DNA from: Caldilineaceae bacterium
GTDB taxonomy: Bacteria > Chloroflexota > Anaerolineae > Caldilineales > Caldilineaceae
Assembly: GCA_022823185.1 (NCBI GenBank)
Contig: JAJDXQ010000043.1
Span: 248,001 to 312,000 of the forward strand
Reading direction: 5' to 3'
DNA length: 64,000 bases
Position numbers and translations under genes: made by a program. The notes beneath the pieces were generated by a model. That model was not told the origin of the DNA. It searched no databases and worked only from the letters and a program-made list of their open reading frames with translations. Shown here in pieces: positions 52,332 through 61,637 of this stretch (the first letter of the stretch is position 1; every line of letters begins with the position of its first letter).

Positions 52332-53135
52332 ATGGATGAACTGAATGCCGACTATGCGTTGACCGAGGAGCAGGTGGCCGCGTACCGGAGGGACGGGTTT
52401 GTCAAGCTGCCCGACGTGCTGTCGGGGGCGGTGTTGGAGGCGTATGGGACCGAGTTCACGCGTTTGGTCCATGTGCTGAACCGGCAGACATTGCCGCTGG
52501 CAGAGCGGAACACCTACGGCAAGGCGTTCCTACAGATCGCGAATTTGTGGGAGCACAGTGAGAAGGTGAAAGAGTTTGTACTCTGCCGGCGGTTGGGGAA
52601 GATCGCGGCGGAATTGATGGGCGTCGACGGGGTGCGCATGTATCATGATCAGGCTCTGTACAAGGAGCCGGGCGGAGGGTTTACGCCGTGGCATGTCGAT
52701 CAGTTCTACTGGCCGCTGTCAAACGACAATACGGTGACGGCGTGGATTCCCCTTCAGCCGGTTCCGGTTGAGATGGGCCCTTTATCGTTCTGCGTTGGCA
52801 GCCACAATCTGCTGCGGCACCGGGATCTTTCGATCAGCGATGAGAGCGAATTGAAGATTGGCCGCACACTGCATGACTATCCGAAACATGTTTCCCCTTT
52901 TGCGTTGGGGGAGGTCAGTTTTCATTCCGGGTGGACTTTTCACCGGGCGGGGCCGAACGGGAGCGAGGCGATGCGGGCAGTAATGACCATCATCTACATG
53001 GAGGACGGGATGCGGGTGGCTGCGCCAAAGAACGAAAACCAGCAGCGGGACTGGGATCGCTGGCTGCCGGGCGCGCCGGTGGGCGAACCGATTGACACGC
53101 CCCTGAATCCCGTGATCTATTCTGTACACAGGTGA
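52332..53135 (+). CDS. Phytanoyl-CoA dioxygenase (PhyH) family protein
   Basis: Fe(II)/2-oxoglutarate-dependent dioxygenase, 267 residues. Iron ligands are H121 and D123 ('WHVDQFYWPL') and H204 ('WTFHRAGPN'); R215 probably binds 2-oxoglutarate. These enzymes hydroxylate varied small molecules, so the substrate is open. I prefer ATG 52332; ATG 52314 is possible. The alcohol dehydrogenase 115 bp downstream could process its product. Confidence 0.88.
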   Translation: MDELNADYALTEEQVAAYRRDGFVKLPDVLSGAVLEAYGTEFTRLVHVLNRQTLPLAERNTYGKAFLQIANLWEHSEKVKEFVLCRRLGKIAAELMGVDGVRMYHDQALYKEPGGGFTPWHVDQFYWPLSNDNTVTAWIPLQPVPVEMGPLSFCVGSHNLLRHRDLSISDESELKIGRTLHDYPKHVSPFALGEVSFHSGWTFHRAGPNGSEAMRAVMTIIYMEDGMRVAAPKNENQQRDWDRWLPGAPVGEPIDTPLNPVIYSVHR

Positions 53136-53249
53136 CGGAACGGGCTGGCCTCCGCAAGGTAGTGCATTTGGTTCGCGGCGCCATTGCGAATCTGCAGGAG
53201 GCTCTCAGGTTCGGAGACGGGGAATTCGGATAGTAAGGGGCGGGACGGA

Positions 53250-54275
53250 ATGAGGGGTGTAGCCAAACTGCGGGCGGGCGTGGGCCAGGTGGGTCTGCTG
53301 GACGCGCCGGAGCCGACCGCGACGCCAGACCATGTGGTGATTGAGGTAACGGCGGCCGGGCTGTGCGGGACGGATGCCCACATCTATCACGACGAATATC
53401 CGTGCCGGCCTCCGGTCATTCTCGGCCACGAGGTCGCGGGGAAGGTGGTGGATGTGGGGGCCGGCGTGACGCGCTGGGCAACCGGCAGCTCGGTAACCAG
53501 TGAGCCGTACTATACGCTTTGCGGTCACTGCCCCTATTGCCGGGCGGGCATGCCGAACCACTGCCCGCGGCGGGCCTCGATTGGCAGCGGCGTGAACGGG
53601 GCCTTTGCGCGCTACGTGCTGGTGCCGGCGCGTTCCTTGCACTTGTTGCCGGAGGGTGTGGATGAATGGGCGGGGGCGCTGACGGAGCCGCTGGCCTGCT
53701 GCGTGCATGCGCTGGAAAACTCGAAGGTGGAGCCGGGGGATGTGGCGGCGATAACCGGGCCGGGCGCGATCGGGCTGATGATGTTGCAGGTGGTGAAGGC
53801 GGCGGGCGCGCAGGCGCTGGTTATCGGGACGGAAACGGACGGGGCGCGGCTGGCGCTGGCCGAGCAGTTGGGCGCGGACGAAGTCCTTGTGGCGGGAAGG
53901 GACGATCTGGCCGGCTCTGCGGCGGAGCGAACGGACGGCCTCGGGGTAGATGTCTCATTTGAGTGTTCTGGCGCGGGACCCGGTGCGCAGACAGCGCTTG
54001 AACTGGTCCGGCATCGGGGGCGTTACGTGCAGGTAGGGCTCTTTGGCAAGCCGGTGTTGTGGGACCTGGAGCAGGTCTGCATCAAGGAAATCCAGGTGCA
54101 GGGCACTTTTGCGACTGTCGCCAGCTCGTGGCGTAAGACACTTGCGCTGATGGCCTCGGGTCAGCTGCAGACGGGTCCGCTGATCAGCCACCGACTTGCC
54201 TTGGATGAGTGGCAGGAGGCGTTTGACCTTTTCGAGCGCCGCGAGGGCGTCAAGATCGTATTTTCGCCGGAGTAG
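53250..54275 (+). CDS. Zinc-dependent alcohol/polyol dehydrogenase (MDR family)
   Basis: 341 residues. Catalytic zinc C39 (CGTD) and H60-E61 (GHE); structural zinc C91, C94, C97, C105 ('CGHCPYCRAGMPNHC'). The NAD-binding fold has 'AITGPGAIGLM' (about 168-178). Resembles threonine, sorbitol or galactitol dehydrogenases. Substrate unknown; probably in the same operon as PhyH. Confidence 0.9.
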   Translation: MRGVAKLRAGVGQVGLLDAPEPTATPDHVVIEVTAAGLCGTDAHIYHDEYPCRPPVILGHEVAGKVVDVGAGVTRWATGSSVTSEPYYTLCGHCPYCRAGMPNHCPRRASIGSGVNGAFARYVLVPARSLHLLPEGVDEWAGALTEPLACCVHALENSKVEPGDVAAITGPGAIGLMMLQVVKAAGAQALVIGTETDGARLALAEQLGADEVLVAGRDDLAGSAAERTDGLGVDVSFECSGAGPGAQTALELVRHRGRYVQVGLFGKPVLWDLEQVCIKEIQVQGTFATVASSWRKTLALMASGQLQTGPLISHRLALDEWQEAFDLFERREGVKIVFSPE

Positions 54276-54407
54276 GCGTTCTTGCTATTGGCGGCGGGGC
54301 CACCCTTCTGACACCGGCGAGGCCCCAATTCGCCTGTTCCCGCGAGCAGTTGACCGGTGCCAACTGCTGGCATTCAACGAACGGTATCGCAGGCCAAACT
54401 CTTTCGA

Positions 54408-55496
54408 ATGACTCAGGATGCAGGCTCAACAGTTACAGCGGGCCGCCGCTGCTCGAATTGTGGATCCCGGGTCGCGCAGAACGCTGAAACCTGTTACTTT
54501 TGCGGTCATGAGTTGACGGGAACGCCCCGGGTGAGGCCGGCGCGTCTCAATATACGAGACGGTGTACTGGTCGCGGCGCTGCTGGCGATCGTTATCGGTT
54601 GGTGGCAGTTTGGCAGCCTGGGCGTCAGCCTGCCATTGCCGAATGGATCGGAGTCGAGCCCTGGCCCGACGTCGCCGGAGAGAGTGGACGCGGAGCCGAC
54701 GGCAGATACGGACGGGCAACAGGCTGATACATTCGTTGGACGCCATACTGTACAATCTGGAGAGACGCTGATTGGCATTTCGGGGCGGTATGGGGTTACG
54801 GTTGAAGAGATTCAGGCTGCGAACAATCTGAGCGGGACGTTGATCCGGGCGGGTGACGTGCTGTTGATCCCGATACCGGCGTCGATCTCGGAGAGTGGAA
54901 GCCAGGAGACCGCGCCGACGATTTCGACCGTTTTCAGCTATATTGTGCAGCCAGGCGATACGGTGATTTCGATTGCGGTGCGATTCGGCACAACGGTGGC
55001 GGCGATTCAGGAGGCGAACGGAATTGGCCCCGAAGATATCATCCGGCCGGACCAGGAGCTGCAGCTGCCAGTTTCGGGTGTCCCGTCAGCGATTCTGGCG
55101 TCGAGCGGGAGGGTATCGCCGCAAAGAGAGGGAGGTTCGGGCGAGATGTACCTGCCTCTCCAGTTGCTTGGGCCGGAAGACGGCGAGGAGATTGGTCATT
55201 CTGAAGACGTGCTTTTTCGGTGGTTGAGCGGGGGCCTGTTGGAGGAGAATGAGTGGTATGTTCTCTACATCTGGCCGCTGGAAGGCTTGTTCGAGTTGCC
55301 GCCGCCCGTTTGGACGAAGGCAACCAGTTATCGTTTGCCAAGCCAGTGGGCGCCGCCGCCGGACCGGGACGTCACGTACAGGTGGCAGGCTTCGATCGTG
55401 CGTGTGTTGACCAGCGCGGAAGGGGAACGCAGCCTTGAGGCGGCAAGCGGTCCTGGAGAGGCGCGGGACTTTGCGTGGGTTGGGAGCGGAAATTGA
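54408..55496 (+). CDS. Zinc-ribbon membrane protein with two LysM domains
   Basis: 362 residues. A cytoplasmic zinc ribbon (C15/C18, C29/C32), one membrane helix (about 51-68), a Pro/Ser/Thr linker, two LysM domains (about 111-155 'HTVQSGETLIGISGRYG' and 176-220 'YIVQPGDTVISIAVRFG'), and a C-terminal beta-rich domain (about 245-355). The LysMs should bind peptidoglycan or other glycans outside the membrane. ATG 54408. Function unknown; a type II orientation is inferred. Confidence 0.8.
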   Translation: MTQDAGSTVTAGRRCSNCGSRVAQNAETCYFCGHELTGTPRVRPARLNIRDGVLVAALLAIVIGWWQFGSLGVSLPLPNGSESSPGPTSPERVDAEPTADTDGQQADTFVGRHTVQSGETLIGISGRYGVTVEEIQAANNLSGTLIRAGDVLLIPIPASISESGSQETAPTISTVFSYIVQPGDTVISIAVRFGTTVAAIQEANGIGPEDIIRPDQELQLPVSGVPSAILASSGRVSPQREGGSGEMYLPLQLLGPEDGEEIGHSEDVLFRWLSGGLLEENEWYVLYIWPLEGLFELPPPVWTKATSYRLPSQWAPPPDRDVTYRWQASIVRVLTSAEGERSLEAASGPGEARDFAWVGSGN

Positions 55497-56441
55497 GACA
55501 TGACGCAGGTTTTTGCAGCTTGTTGTAAATGCGCGCGTGGTCTTCTGCGGGGCGGGGGCGGGCCTCGGGGAGGCGGCGCAGCAGTCCCCTCTCGGAGTGC
55601 GCTGGCTGGCGTTCCAGCCGGATTCCAATTTGAATGACATTCGAATCATTGGGTTGGCTGATGTGCGGTCCGGAACGCGGACGGGGATGTGGTGTTGCCT
55701 GGAGGGGGATTGTCTGGACGGGATTTGGGGGATTTGATTTGTGGCCGAGTGGTGGGGTGGAGCTGCAGTGGTAAGCGGTTAATGGGCGGCGGGACGAGGA
55801 TGCGCCGCGGGACGGGTCATTGGGGGGTCTGGAGGGGAGGGGGGCGAGTCCAGCGCTCTTGCCGGACTGGGCGCGGGATTGCCATATCAAGGCGTTGGTT
55901 GTATAGTAGGCGAAATTTTAGGAGGGGGTTGTGGAGCGCTTGGGCACATGTTGCCAGCGTTTTCGGCGGGGACGCGAATTGGCGTTTGGGGTGGCTTGCG
56001 GAGTCACCAGGGGCTGGCAGGCTGCTTCGGTCCTTGGCGCGTGATCGGATTGCGGCCTGTGTCGGTGCGTGACACGACTTCCAGGATTTCAAGCCGGGTT
56101 GAGCGAGGCGCCAACTTTGTAACTGTGCGTCATGGTCGCAGCGAAGCGTGACCTAAGGGGGGCGTCGCGGGGGGAATTCCCCCGCACACGGGAGCCCGCT
56201 CGCGGGCGACCGCCCAAGAGATAGGGAGTGAGGGGTTTGGAACACCTTCGCTCACCCCGTTCAGGGACGCGAAAGGCGATGGCTTTAGCAGTTGCGACTT
56301 GTTGTTGCTGTGGCGATCCATTTATAGGGCGGTCCTTTGCAGTCGTTTTCCTGCGGGGACGCCAAGAGTACAGAGTGACCATTCCACTCGGATTTCCCAG
56401 GTTGTAAACCAGACTGTTTCAACGAATTCAAGGAGGAACGC
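55497..56441. other. 945-bp gene-free region with dispersed repeat copy 2
   Basis: G-rich, low-quality open frames only. Contains repeat copy 2 at about 56083-56214. No RNA gene recognised. Confidence 0.6.
56083..56214. repeat. Dispersed GC-rich repeat, copy 2
   Basis: Partner of 9847-9994, in the same orientation. Shares GGCGCCAACT-TGTAACT, the inverted repeat GCGGGGGGA/TTCCCCCGC and the GGGAGCCCGCT/GCGGGCGACCGCCC hairpin. Lacks the second 15-bp unit of copy 1. Confidence 0.75.
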
Positions 56442-57440
56442 ATGCCGCGACCAGTCACCCTTTTCACGGGTCAGTGGGCAGATCTGCCCTTTGAGACCAT
56501 CTGCGAAAAGGCAAAATCGTTTGGATATGACGGATTGGAGCTTGCCTGCTGGGGCGACCACTTTGAGGTGGACAAGGCCCTTGAGGACGACAGCTATGTG
56601 CAGGGACGCTGGGACACGTTGAACGAGCACGGGTTGCAGTGCTATGCGATCAGCAACCACCTGGTGGGCCAGGCCGTGGCTGACCGGATCGATGAACGCC
56701 ACGAGAGCATACTGGCGCCGCGCATTTGGGGCGACGGGTCGGAGGACGGCGTGCGCGCCCGCGCGGCGGAGGAGATGAAGAATACGGCGCGGGCGGCTGC
56801 CAAGCTGGGCGTGAAGGTCGTGCCTGGATTCACCGGTTCGCCGATCTGGCATCTGGTTTATTCGTTCCCGCCGAACCCGCCCGACTTCCTGGAAAAGGGC
56901 CTGGCGCTCTTTGCCGAGCTGTGGACTCCGATTCTGGATGTTTTCAGCGAGAACGGCGTAAAGTTCGGACTGGAAGTCCATCCGACGGAGATCGCGTTTG
57001 ACATTGTGAGCGCGCAGAATGCACTCGACGCCCTGGACGGGCATGAAGCCTTCGGCTTCAACTACGACCCAAGCCATTTCGGCTACCAGGGCGTGGATTA
57101 TGTTGCGTTTATCCGAACGTTCGCCGATCGCATTTTTCACGTGCATATGAAAGATGTGGGCTGGGCGGACGGCGGCAAAGAGGCGGGCGTCTTTGGCGGC
57201 CATACCGAATTCGGAGATCACCGCCGGTATTGGGATTTCCGCTCCGTGGGACGCGGGAATATCGACTTTGAGGCGATCATGCGGGCGTTGAACGACATCG
57301 GATACAACGGCCCCCTTTCGATTGAGTGGGAGGATGCGGGCATGGATCGCGAGCATGGCGCGACGGAGTCTTGCGCGTACACGCGCAAGATCGACTTCCC
57401 GCCGTCAGAGATTGCTTTTGACGCGGCCTTTGCCGAATAG
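56442..57440 (+). CDS. Sugar phosphate isomerase/epimerase
   Basis: 332-residue xylose-isomerase-like TIM barrel. Likely metal ligands are the Glu in 'FGLEVHPTE', Asp in 'NYDPSHFGYQG', His in 'IFHVHMKDVGW' and the Glu of 'LSIEWEDAG'. AAGGAGGA lies before ATG 56442. First of three genes with the Gfo/Idh and NSAR/OSBS-like enzymes. Substrate unknown. Confidence 0.9.
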   Translation: MPRPVTLFTGQWADLPFETICEKAKSFGYDGLELACWGDHFEVDKALEDDSYVQGRWDTLNEHGLQCYAISNHLVGQAVADRIDERHESILAPRIWGDGSEDGVRARAAEEMKNTARAAAKLGVKVVPGFTGSPIWHLVYSFPPNPPDFLEKGLALFAELWTPILDVFSENGVKFGLEVHPTEIAFDIVSAQNALDALDGHEAFGFNYDPSHFGYQGVDYVAFIRTFADRIFHVHMKDVGWADGGKEAGVFGGHTEFGDHRRYWDFRSVGRGNIDFEAIMRALNDIGYNGPLSIEWEDAGMDREHGATESCAYTRKIDFPPSEIAFDAAFAE

Positions 57441-57550
57441 AAGCTGACGGGACCGCCGATGGTTCAGCCGGCAGCTCGCCAGTATGCGGGCCGGCGGAAG
57501 GCGGTCGACAATTGACGCCAGAATTCAGAGAACAGAAGAGGGACTGACCT

Positions 57551-58750
57551 ATGAGTGAAGGATCCGGATTCACTTCGATGGCCGGAGCGCGTGCCGAAGG
57601 CGACGCCCCGGAGATCGGTGTGGGGATGCTGGGTTACGCCTTTATGGGCAAGGCCCACAGCCATGCGATGCTGAACATTGCGCATATGGTGTATCCGCCG
57701 CCGGCAGTGCCGAGGCTGGTGGGTATTGCGGGACGAAACGAGGATGCCGTGGCGGAGGCCGCGCGGCGTTACGGCTACGAGGGCTATTACACGGACTGGC
57801 GAGCGATGCTGGACAACGATGACATTCAGCTCTTCGACAACGGCGGGCCGAATGACGCGCACGCGGATCCGTGTATTTTGGCGGCTGAGCGGGGCAAGCA
57901 CATTTTGTGCGAGAAGCCGCTGGCGCGTACAGCGGATGAGGCCCAGAGCATGCTGGAGGCTGTGCAGAAGGCGAATGTGAAGCACATGGTGGCCTTCAAC
58001 TATCGCTTCGTGCCGGCGATCCGTCAGATTCGCAAGCTGGTTGATTCCGGTTTGCTGGGGAAAATCTACCACTTCCGCGCAGTGTATCTGCAGGAGTGGG
58101 TGATGGCGCACTACGATCTGCCGATGATCTGGCGGTTGCAGAAGTCGGCGGCGGGCAGCGGCGCGTTGGGAGACCTGGGGGCGCATATCATCGATCTTGG
58201 CCGTTACCTGGTGGGCGAGGTGAAGAGCGTTTCGGGTATGACGCGCACGTTCATTGAGGACCGGCCCTGGGACGACGGCACGATGGGCAAGGTGGACGTA
58301 GACGATGCCTTTACCGCGCTGCTGGAGTTTGAGAACGGCGCGATAGGCACGGTTGAGGCCAGCCGTTTTGCTGCGGGGCGCAAGAACGGTCAGCGCCTTG
58401 AGATCAATGCCGAGAAGGCGAGCATCGTCTTCAACCTGGAACGTTTGAACGAGTTGGAGATCTTCTGGGTAGGCGACGAACCGGCGGAGGCCCAGGGTTT
58501 CCGCAATGTGCTTGTATCTGAGCCGTCCCACCCCTGGTGGGAGAACTGGTGGCCCCAGGGGCACATGATCGGCTGGGAACATACCTTTGTGCATGAGATT
58601 ACGCATTTGTTGGATTGCATCGTCAATGACGGCGCGGTGTCTCCCATCGGCGCCGATTTTGTGGACGGCTATCGTAACGCGGTGATTTGCGACGCGATTC
58701 TGGAGTCTGCGGCAAGCAAACGCCAGGTAGACTGCGTATACGCGGCGTAG
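57551..58750 (+). CDS. Gfo/Idh/MocA-family oxidoreductase
   Basis: 399 residues. N-terminal Rossmann fold 'GMLGYAFMGKAHSHAM' (about 25-40), EKPLA with the catalytic Lys, and a C-terminal domain with 'GDLGAHIIDLGRYL' and 'SRFAAGRKNGQRLEI'. Probably oxidises a sugar or polyol of the same pathway as the isomerase 110 bp upstream. Confidence 0.92.
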   Translation: MSEGSGFTSMAGARAEGDAPEIGVGMLGYAFMGKAHSHAMLNIAHMVYPPPAVPRLVGIAGRNEDAVAEAARRYGYEGYYTDWRAMLDNDDIQLFDNGGPNDAHADPCILAAERGKHILCEKPLARTADEAQSMLEAVQKANVKHMVAFNYRFVPAIRQIRKLVDSGLLGKIYHFRAVYLQEWVMAHYDLPMIWRLQKSAAGSGALGDLGAHIIDLGRYLVGEVKSVSGMTRTFIEDRPWDDGTMGKVDVDDAFTALLEFENGAIGTVEASRFAAGRKNGQRLEINAEKASIVFNLERLNELEIFWVGDEPAEAQGFRNVLVSEPSHPWWENWWPQGHMIGWEHTFVHEITHLLDCIVNDGAVSPIGADFVDGYRNAVICDAILESAASKRQVDCVYAA

Positions 58751-59070
58751 AAGACAGAAAGTCAGTATGTTCAGACGGGGGCGGCCCGCGGGCCGCCCCC
58801 CTTGGAGATACGCTCCCCGGCTGCTTCCCCCGTGTGGGCAACGCCGGCCTTGCCGCAAAGGCTCCCCCCCAGGATGCGCCGATCTCTTGCGGCGCGGCGT
58901 TGAACTGAATGCTCTTGGCCTGCAACCGGATCGCGCCCTGGCGGACTGCGCTCAAATGGAAGGACAGGCGCCGGCGATCCCTGCCGCGCGGGGCCGCCCC
59001 GTTCCCAGTGGTCGGCGCCATTTCATTTCCCCTCGAACATGCAACTATCCAGGAAAACAGGAACCCAGCC
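58751..59070. other. Stretch between the oxidoreductase and the NSAR/OSBS-like gene
   Basis: 320 bp with the palindrome described separately and otherwise nothing recognised. Confidence 0.5.
58777..58800. terminator. Perfect 24-bp GC palindrome after the Gfo/Idh gene
   Basis: GGGGGCGGCCCG followed by its exact complement. It lies 27 bp after the stop. It has no T-run, so termination would be Rho-dependent or the hairpin may stabilise the message end. Confidence 0.5.
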
Positions 59071-60186
59071 ATGAGAATCGACCGAATTGAACTGCGCCGC
59101 ATACATATGCCGTACGTGCGCCCCTTTGAGACTAGCGGCTGGAGGCACGAGGGAAGCGATGCCGTAATCGTCCGAGTGGACTCAGACGGGGCCGCGGGCT
59201 GGGGCGAGTCTCCGGTCAGTGACGGACCGTGGTACAACGAGGAGACGTATCACACGGCCTTGATGATGCAGCAGGAGTTTCTGGGGCCGATGCTGCTGGA
59301 GGCGGAGATCGCCGGGCCGGAGGATGTACGGGGAATTTTCAAGCGCGTGCGCGCCAACCGGATGGCGAAAGCGGGCCTGGAGTTTGCCGTTTGGGACCTT
59401 TTTGCGCGGGCGCAGGATGTTTCGCTGGCCCGACTTCTGGGCGGCACGCGGGAGGAGGTGGCGGTCGGCGTGAGCGTACCGATTCAGGGTAGCGTTGGTG
59501 AGCTGTTGGACACGGTGGAAGGGTACCTGGAGGACGGCTACCAGCGGGTCAAGCTGAAGATCAAGCCGGGATGGGACGTTGAGCCGACGCGAGCGGTGCG
59601 GGAACGCTGGCCGGAGCTGCTGTTGCAAGTTGACGGCAACAGTATCTATCATTTGGAGGATGCAGAACATCTGCGGCAGCTGGACCCCTTTGATCTGCTG
59701 CTGAACGAACAACCGCTTGACCATGATGACATATTTGACCATGCCAAGCTGGCCAAGCTGATTGAGACGCCCGTCTGCCTGGACGAAAGCATCGTATCGC
59801 CGGATCACGCGCGCTGGGCGTTGGAGTTAGATGCGTGCGGCGTGATCAACGTCAAGCCATCACGGATCGGCGGGCTAGCCGATTCGGTGGCCGTGCATGA
59901 CATGTGCAAGGAGGCGGGCATTCCCGTCTGGCATGGGGGCATGTTGGAGACAGGGATCGGGCGGGCGATCAGTGTGGCGCTGGCGAGCCTGCCAAACTTT
60001 ACGCTGCCGGGCGATATCAGCGCCAACGACCGTTATTACAAGCGGGATATTGTCAGCAATCCCTTTACGCTTAACAGCAACAGCACATTGACTGTTCCGA
60101 ACGGCCCGGGACACGGCGCGGTGGTGGACGAGGCGTATCTGGAGGAGGTGACGGTGGACAAGGTCTGCCTGCGGCGGGATCGTTGA
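59071..60186 (+). CDS. Enolase-superfamily enzyme (N-succinylamino acid racemase / OSBS-like)
   Basis: 371 residues of the MLE/OSBS subgroup. Lysines of the KxK motif at 161-165 ('VKLKIKPGWD'), metal ligands D188, E213 and D238, second catalytic Lys K262 in 'NVKPSRIGG'. 'GGMLETGIGRA' matches NSAR/OSBS. There are no menaquinone genes here, so racemase activity on an N-acyl amino acid, or another promiscuous reaction, is more likely than menaquinone synthesis. ATG 59071. Confidence 0.88.
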   Translation: MRIDRIELRRIHMPYVRPFETSGWRHEGSDAVIVRVDSDGAAGWGESPVSDGPWYNEETYHTALMMQQEFLGPMLLEAEIAGPEDVRGIFKRVRANRMAKAGLEFAVWDLFARAQDVSLARLLGGTREEVAVGVSVPIQGSVGELLDTVEGYLEDGYQRVKLKIKPGWDVEPTRAVRERWPELLLQVDGNSIYHLEDAEHLRQLDPFDLLLNEQPLDHDDIFDHAKLAKLIETPVCLDESIVSPDHARWALELDACGVINVKPSRIGGLADSVAVHDMCKEAGIPVWHGGMLETGIGRAISVALASLPNFTLPGDISANDRYYKRDIVSNPFTLNSNSTLTVPNGPGHGAVVDEAYLEEVTVDKVCLRRDR

Positions 60187-60311
60187 CCACGTTGGGGCAC
60201 AGTTCGCCCAGGGCCAGCGGCCCGCGAATCGGACCCGCCAACCCGATTCGCGTATCGGGAACCTGTAGCGGGAAAGAGAGGGCATGTCAGCGCAACATAG
60301 GGAGGTCCTGA

Positions 60312-61088
60312 ATGGCAAAGAAACGAGGGAAGCCCTCCTTTATCGGCATTGATTTGGCGTGGAGCGACAAGAACCCGTCTGGTGTTGCGGTGATTCGAAA
60401 TGGTCGATTGGCGGCGAGCACGGGCAGCCTGGTCACGTTGTCTGAAATCGTCGATTTTGTTGGCGCGCATCTGTCGCGGCGGAACGGTTCGATTGTGGCG
60501 GTGGACGCCCCGCTGCGGGTGCCGAACGAGACGGGAATCAGGGCGTGCGACCGTGCGCTTTCGGCGGACTGGCAGCGGTTTCAGGCGGGCGCGTACCCGG
60601 CGAACCGGAGATTGCTGGCCCGCGACGGCGTCGTGCGCGGGGAAGCGCTGACGGCGGCGCTGTCGGAGCGTTTCAAGTTTTCAGAGTCCGATGTTGTACC
60701 GCGGCGCACTAAGGCGCGGCTTGTGTGCGAGGTTTATCCGCATCCGGCGCTGGTCGCGCTGTTTGGGCTGGACCGCACACTCAAGTACAAGCGGGGGCGG
60801 GGGCGAAGTTTTGAGGAGCGCTGGTCGGAATTGGACCGGTACCGCTCGCTGCTGAGAAAGCTCAGGAAGGCGAATCCGCGGCTGCGGAGGACCAAGCGGC
60901 TGCTGAAAGGCACAGAGGTTTACGGGTTGCGCGGGTCGGCATTGCAGGCCTATGAAGACGAGCTGGACGCGGTAACTTGCGCGTACATTGCTTCGTACTT
61001 GTGGCGGCACGGGCCGAGGGCGGCAAGGAAGTATGGTTCGCTGAAGGAGGGGCACATCCTGGTGCCGAATCCGCCGAAGCGGAGGTGA
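60312..61088 (+). CDS. DUF429-family protein (predicted RNase H-like)
   Basis: 258 residues of DUF429, predicted RNase H-like nuclease fold. 'FIGIDLAWSDKNPSGVAVI' (about 10-28), 'IVAVDAPLRVPN', 'CEVYPHPALVALFG' and 'ELDAVTCAYIA' are the core. Catalysis and substrate are not known. GGAGG occurs 8 nt before the ATG. Confidence 0.86.
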   Translation: MAKKRGKPSFIGIDLAWSDKNPSGVAVIRNGRLAASTGSLVTLSEIVDFVGAHLSRRNGSIVAVDAPLRVPNETGIRACDRALSADWQRFQAGAYPANRRLLARDGVVRGEALTAALSERFKFSESDVVPRRTKARLVCEVYPHPALVALFGLDRTLKYKRGRGRSFEERWSELDRYRSLLRKLRKANPRLRRTKRLLKGTEVYGLRGSALQAYEDELDAVTCAYIASYLWRHGPRAARKYGSLKEGHILVPNPPKRR

Positions 61089-61097
61089 CGGGCAGGC

Positions 61098-61496
61098 TCA
61101 TTCGCTCACGTCAATGACCGTGTATGCCTTGGCCCCCTCGGCGCCGCCCGAAGAGCCGGCGTGTTTTGCGGCCAGCCCATCTGAAACCAGTTTGCCCAGG
61201 ATGCCGCAGACGATTTCGTCTGTGTTGGCGCCCCATACCGCTTCGGAGAAGATCCCGATCCTTTCGCTGATCTGTCGAGGGCTCAGACTGTACTCCGCCG
61301 GCGATGCGCCAACCCGTTCACCATCTATTTTGGCTTGAACGAGAAGGGTAAGTACCACATCTTCCAGTTCAAATTGGGCTCGCAACGCACTTTCGACTTG
61401 CCTCTCCTCCGGAGTATCGCCCCATCCCCTTTCGCCAAACTCGTAGAATGCCGCGCGGCGATTCTCAAGTAGTCGGGCAACACCCCCGTTTGGCAT
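61098..61496 (-). CDS. Hypothetical protein
   Basis: 132 residues of unknown family. Contains a possible winged-helix part ('SLSPRQISERIGIFSEAVWGANTDEIVCGILGKLVSDGLAAKH', about 68-112), suggesting DNA binding, then 'GAKAYTVI' as in the wing. Preceded by AAGGAC. Convergent with DUF429 and on the same strand as glnS. Confidence 0.6.
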   Translation of the reverse strand: MPNGGVARLLENRRAAFYEFGERGWGDTPEERQVESALRAQFELEDVVLTLLVQAKIDGERVGASPAEYSLSPRQISERIGIFSEAVWGANTDEIVCGILGKLVSDGLAAKHAGSSGGAEGAKAYTVIDVSE

Positions 61497-61637
61497 TGTT
61501 CAAGTCCTTTCTTGTACAGAGCAGGGAAGCGCAGGAGTCATTGGCTTTAGGGAACTTGATCTGAGCAGGTCTACCCGAAAGGGCCCGCAATATCGACAGG
61601 GCACGGATGGACTTTCGGCCCCGGCAAGGCCTGGAAG

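Noticed and set aside
57464..58858. 464-codon minus-strand frame over the Gfo/Idh gene
   Set aside because: Antisense shadow; the sense protein has clear motifs.
59071..60186. Menaquinone OSBS (menC) in a men cluster
   Set aside because: Active-site residues fit, but no other men gene lies nearby; context favours NSAR-like activity.
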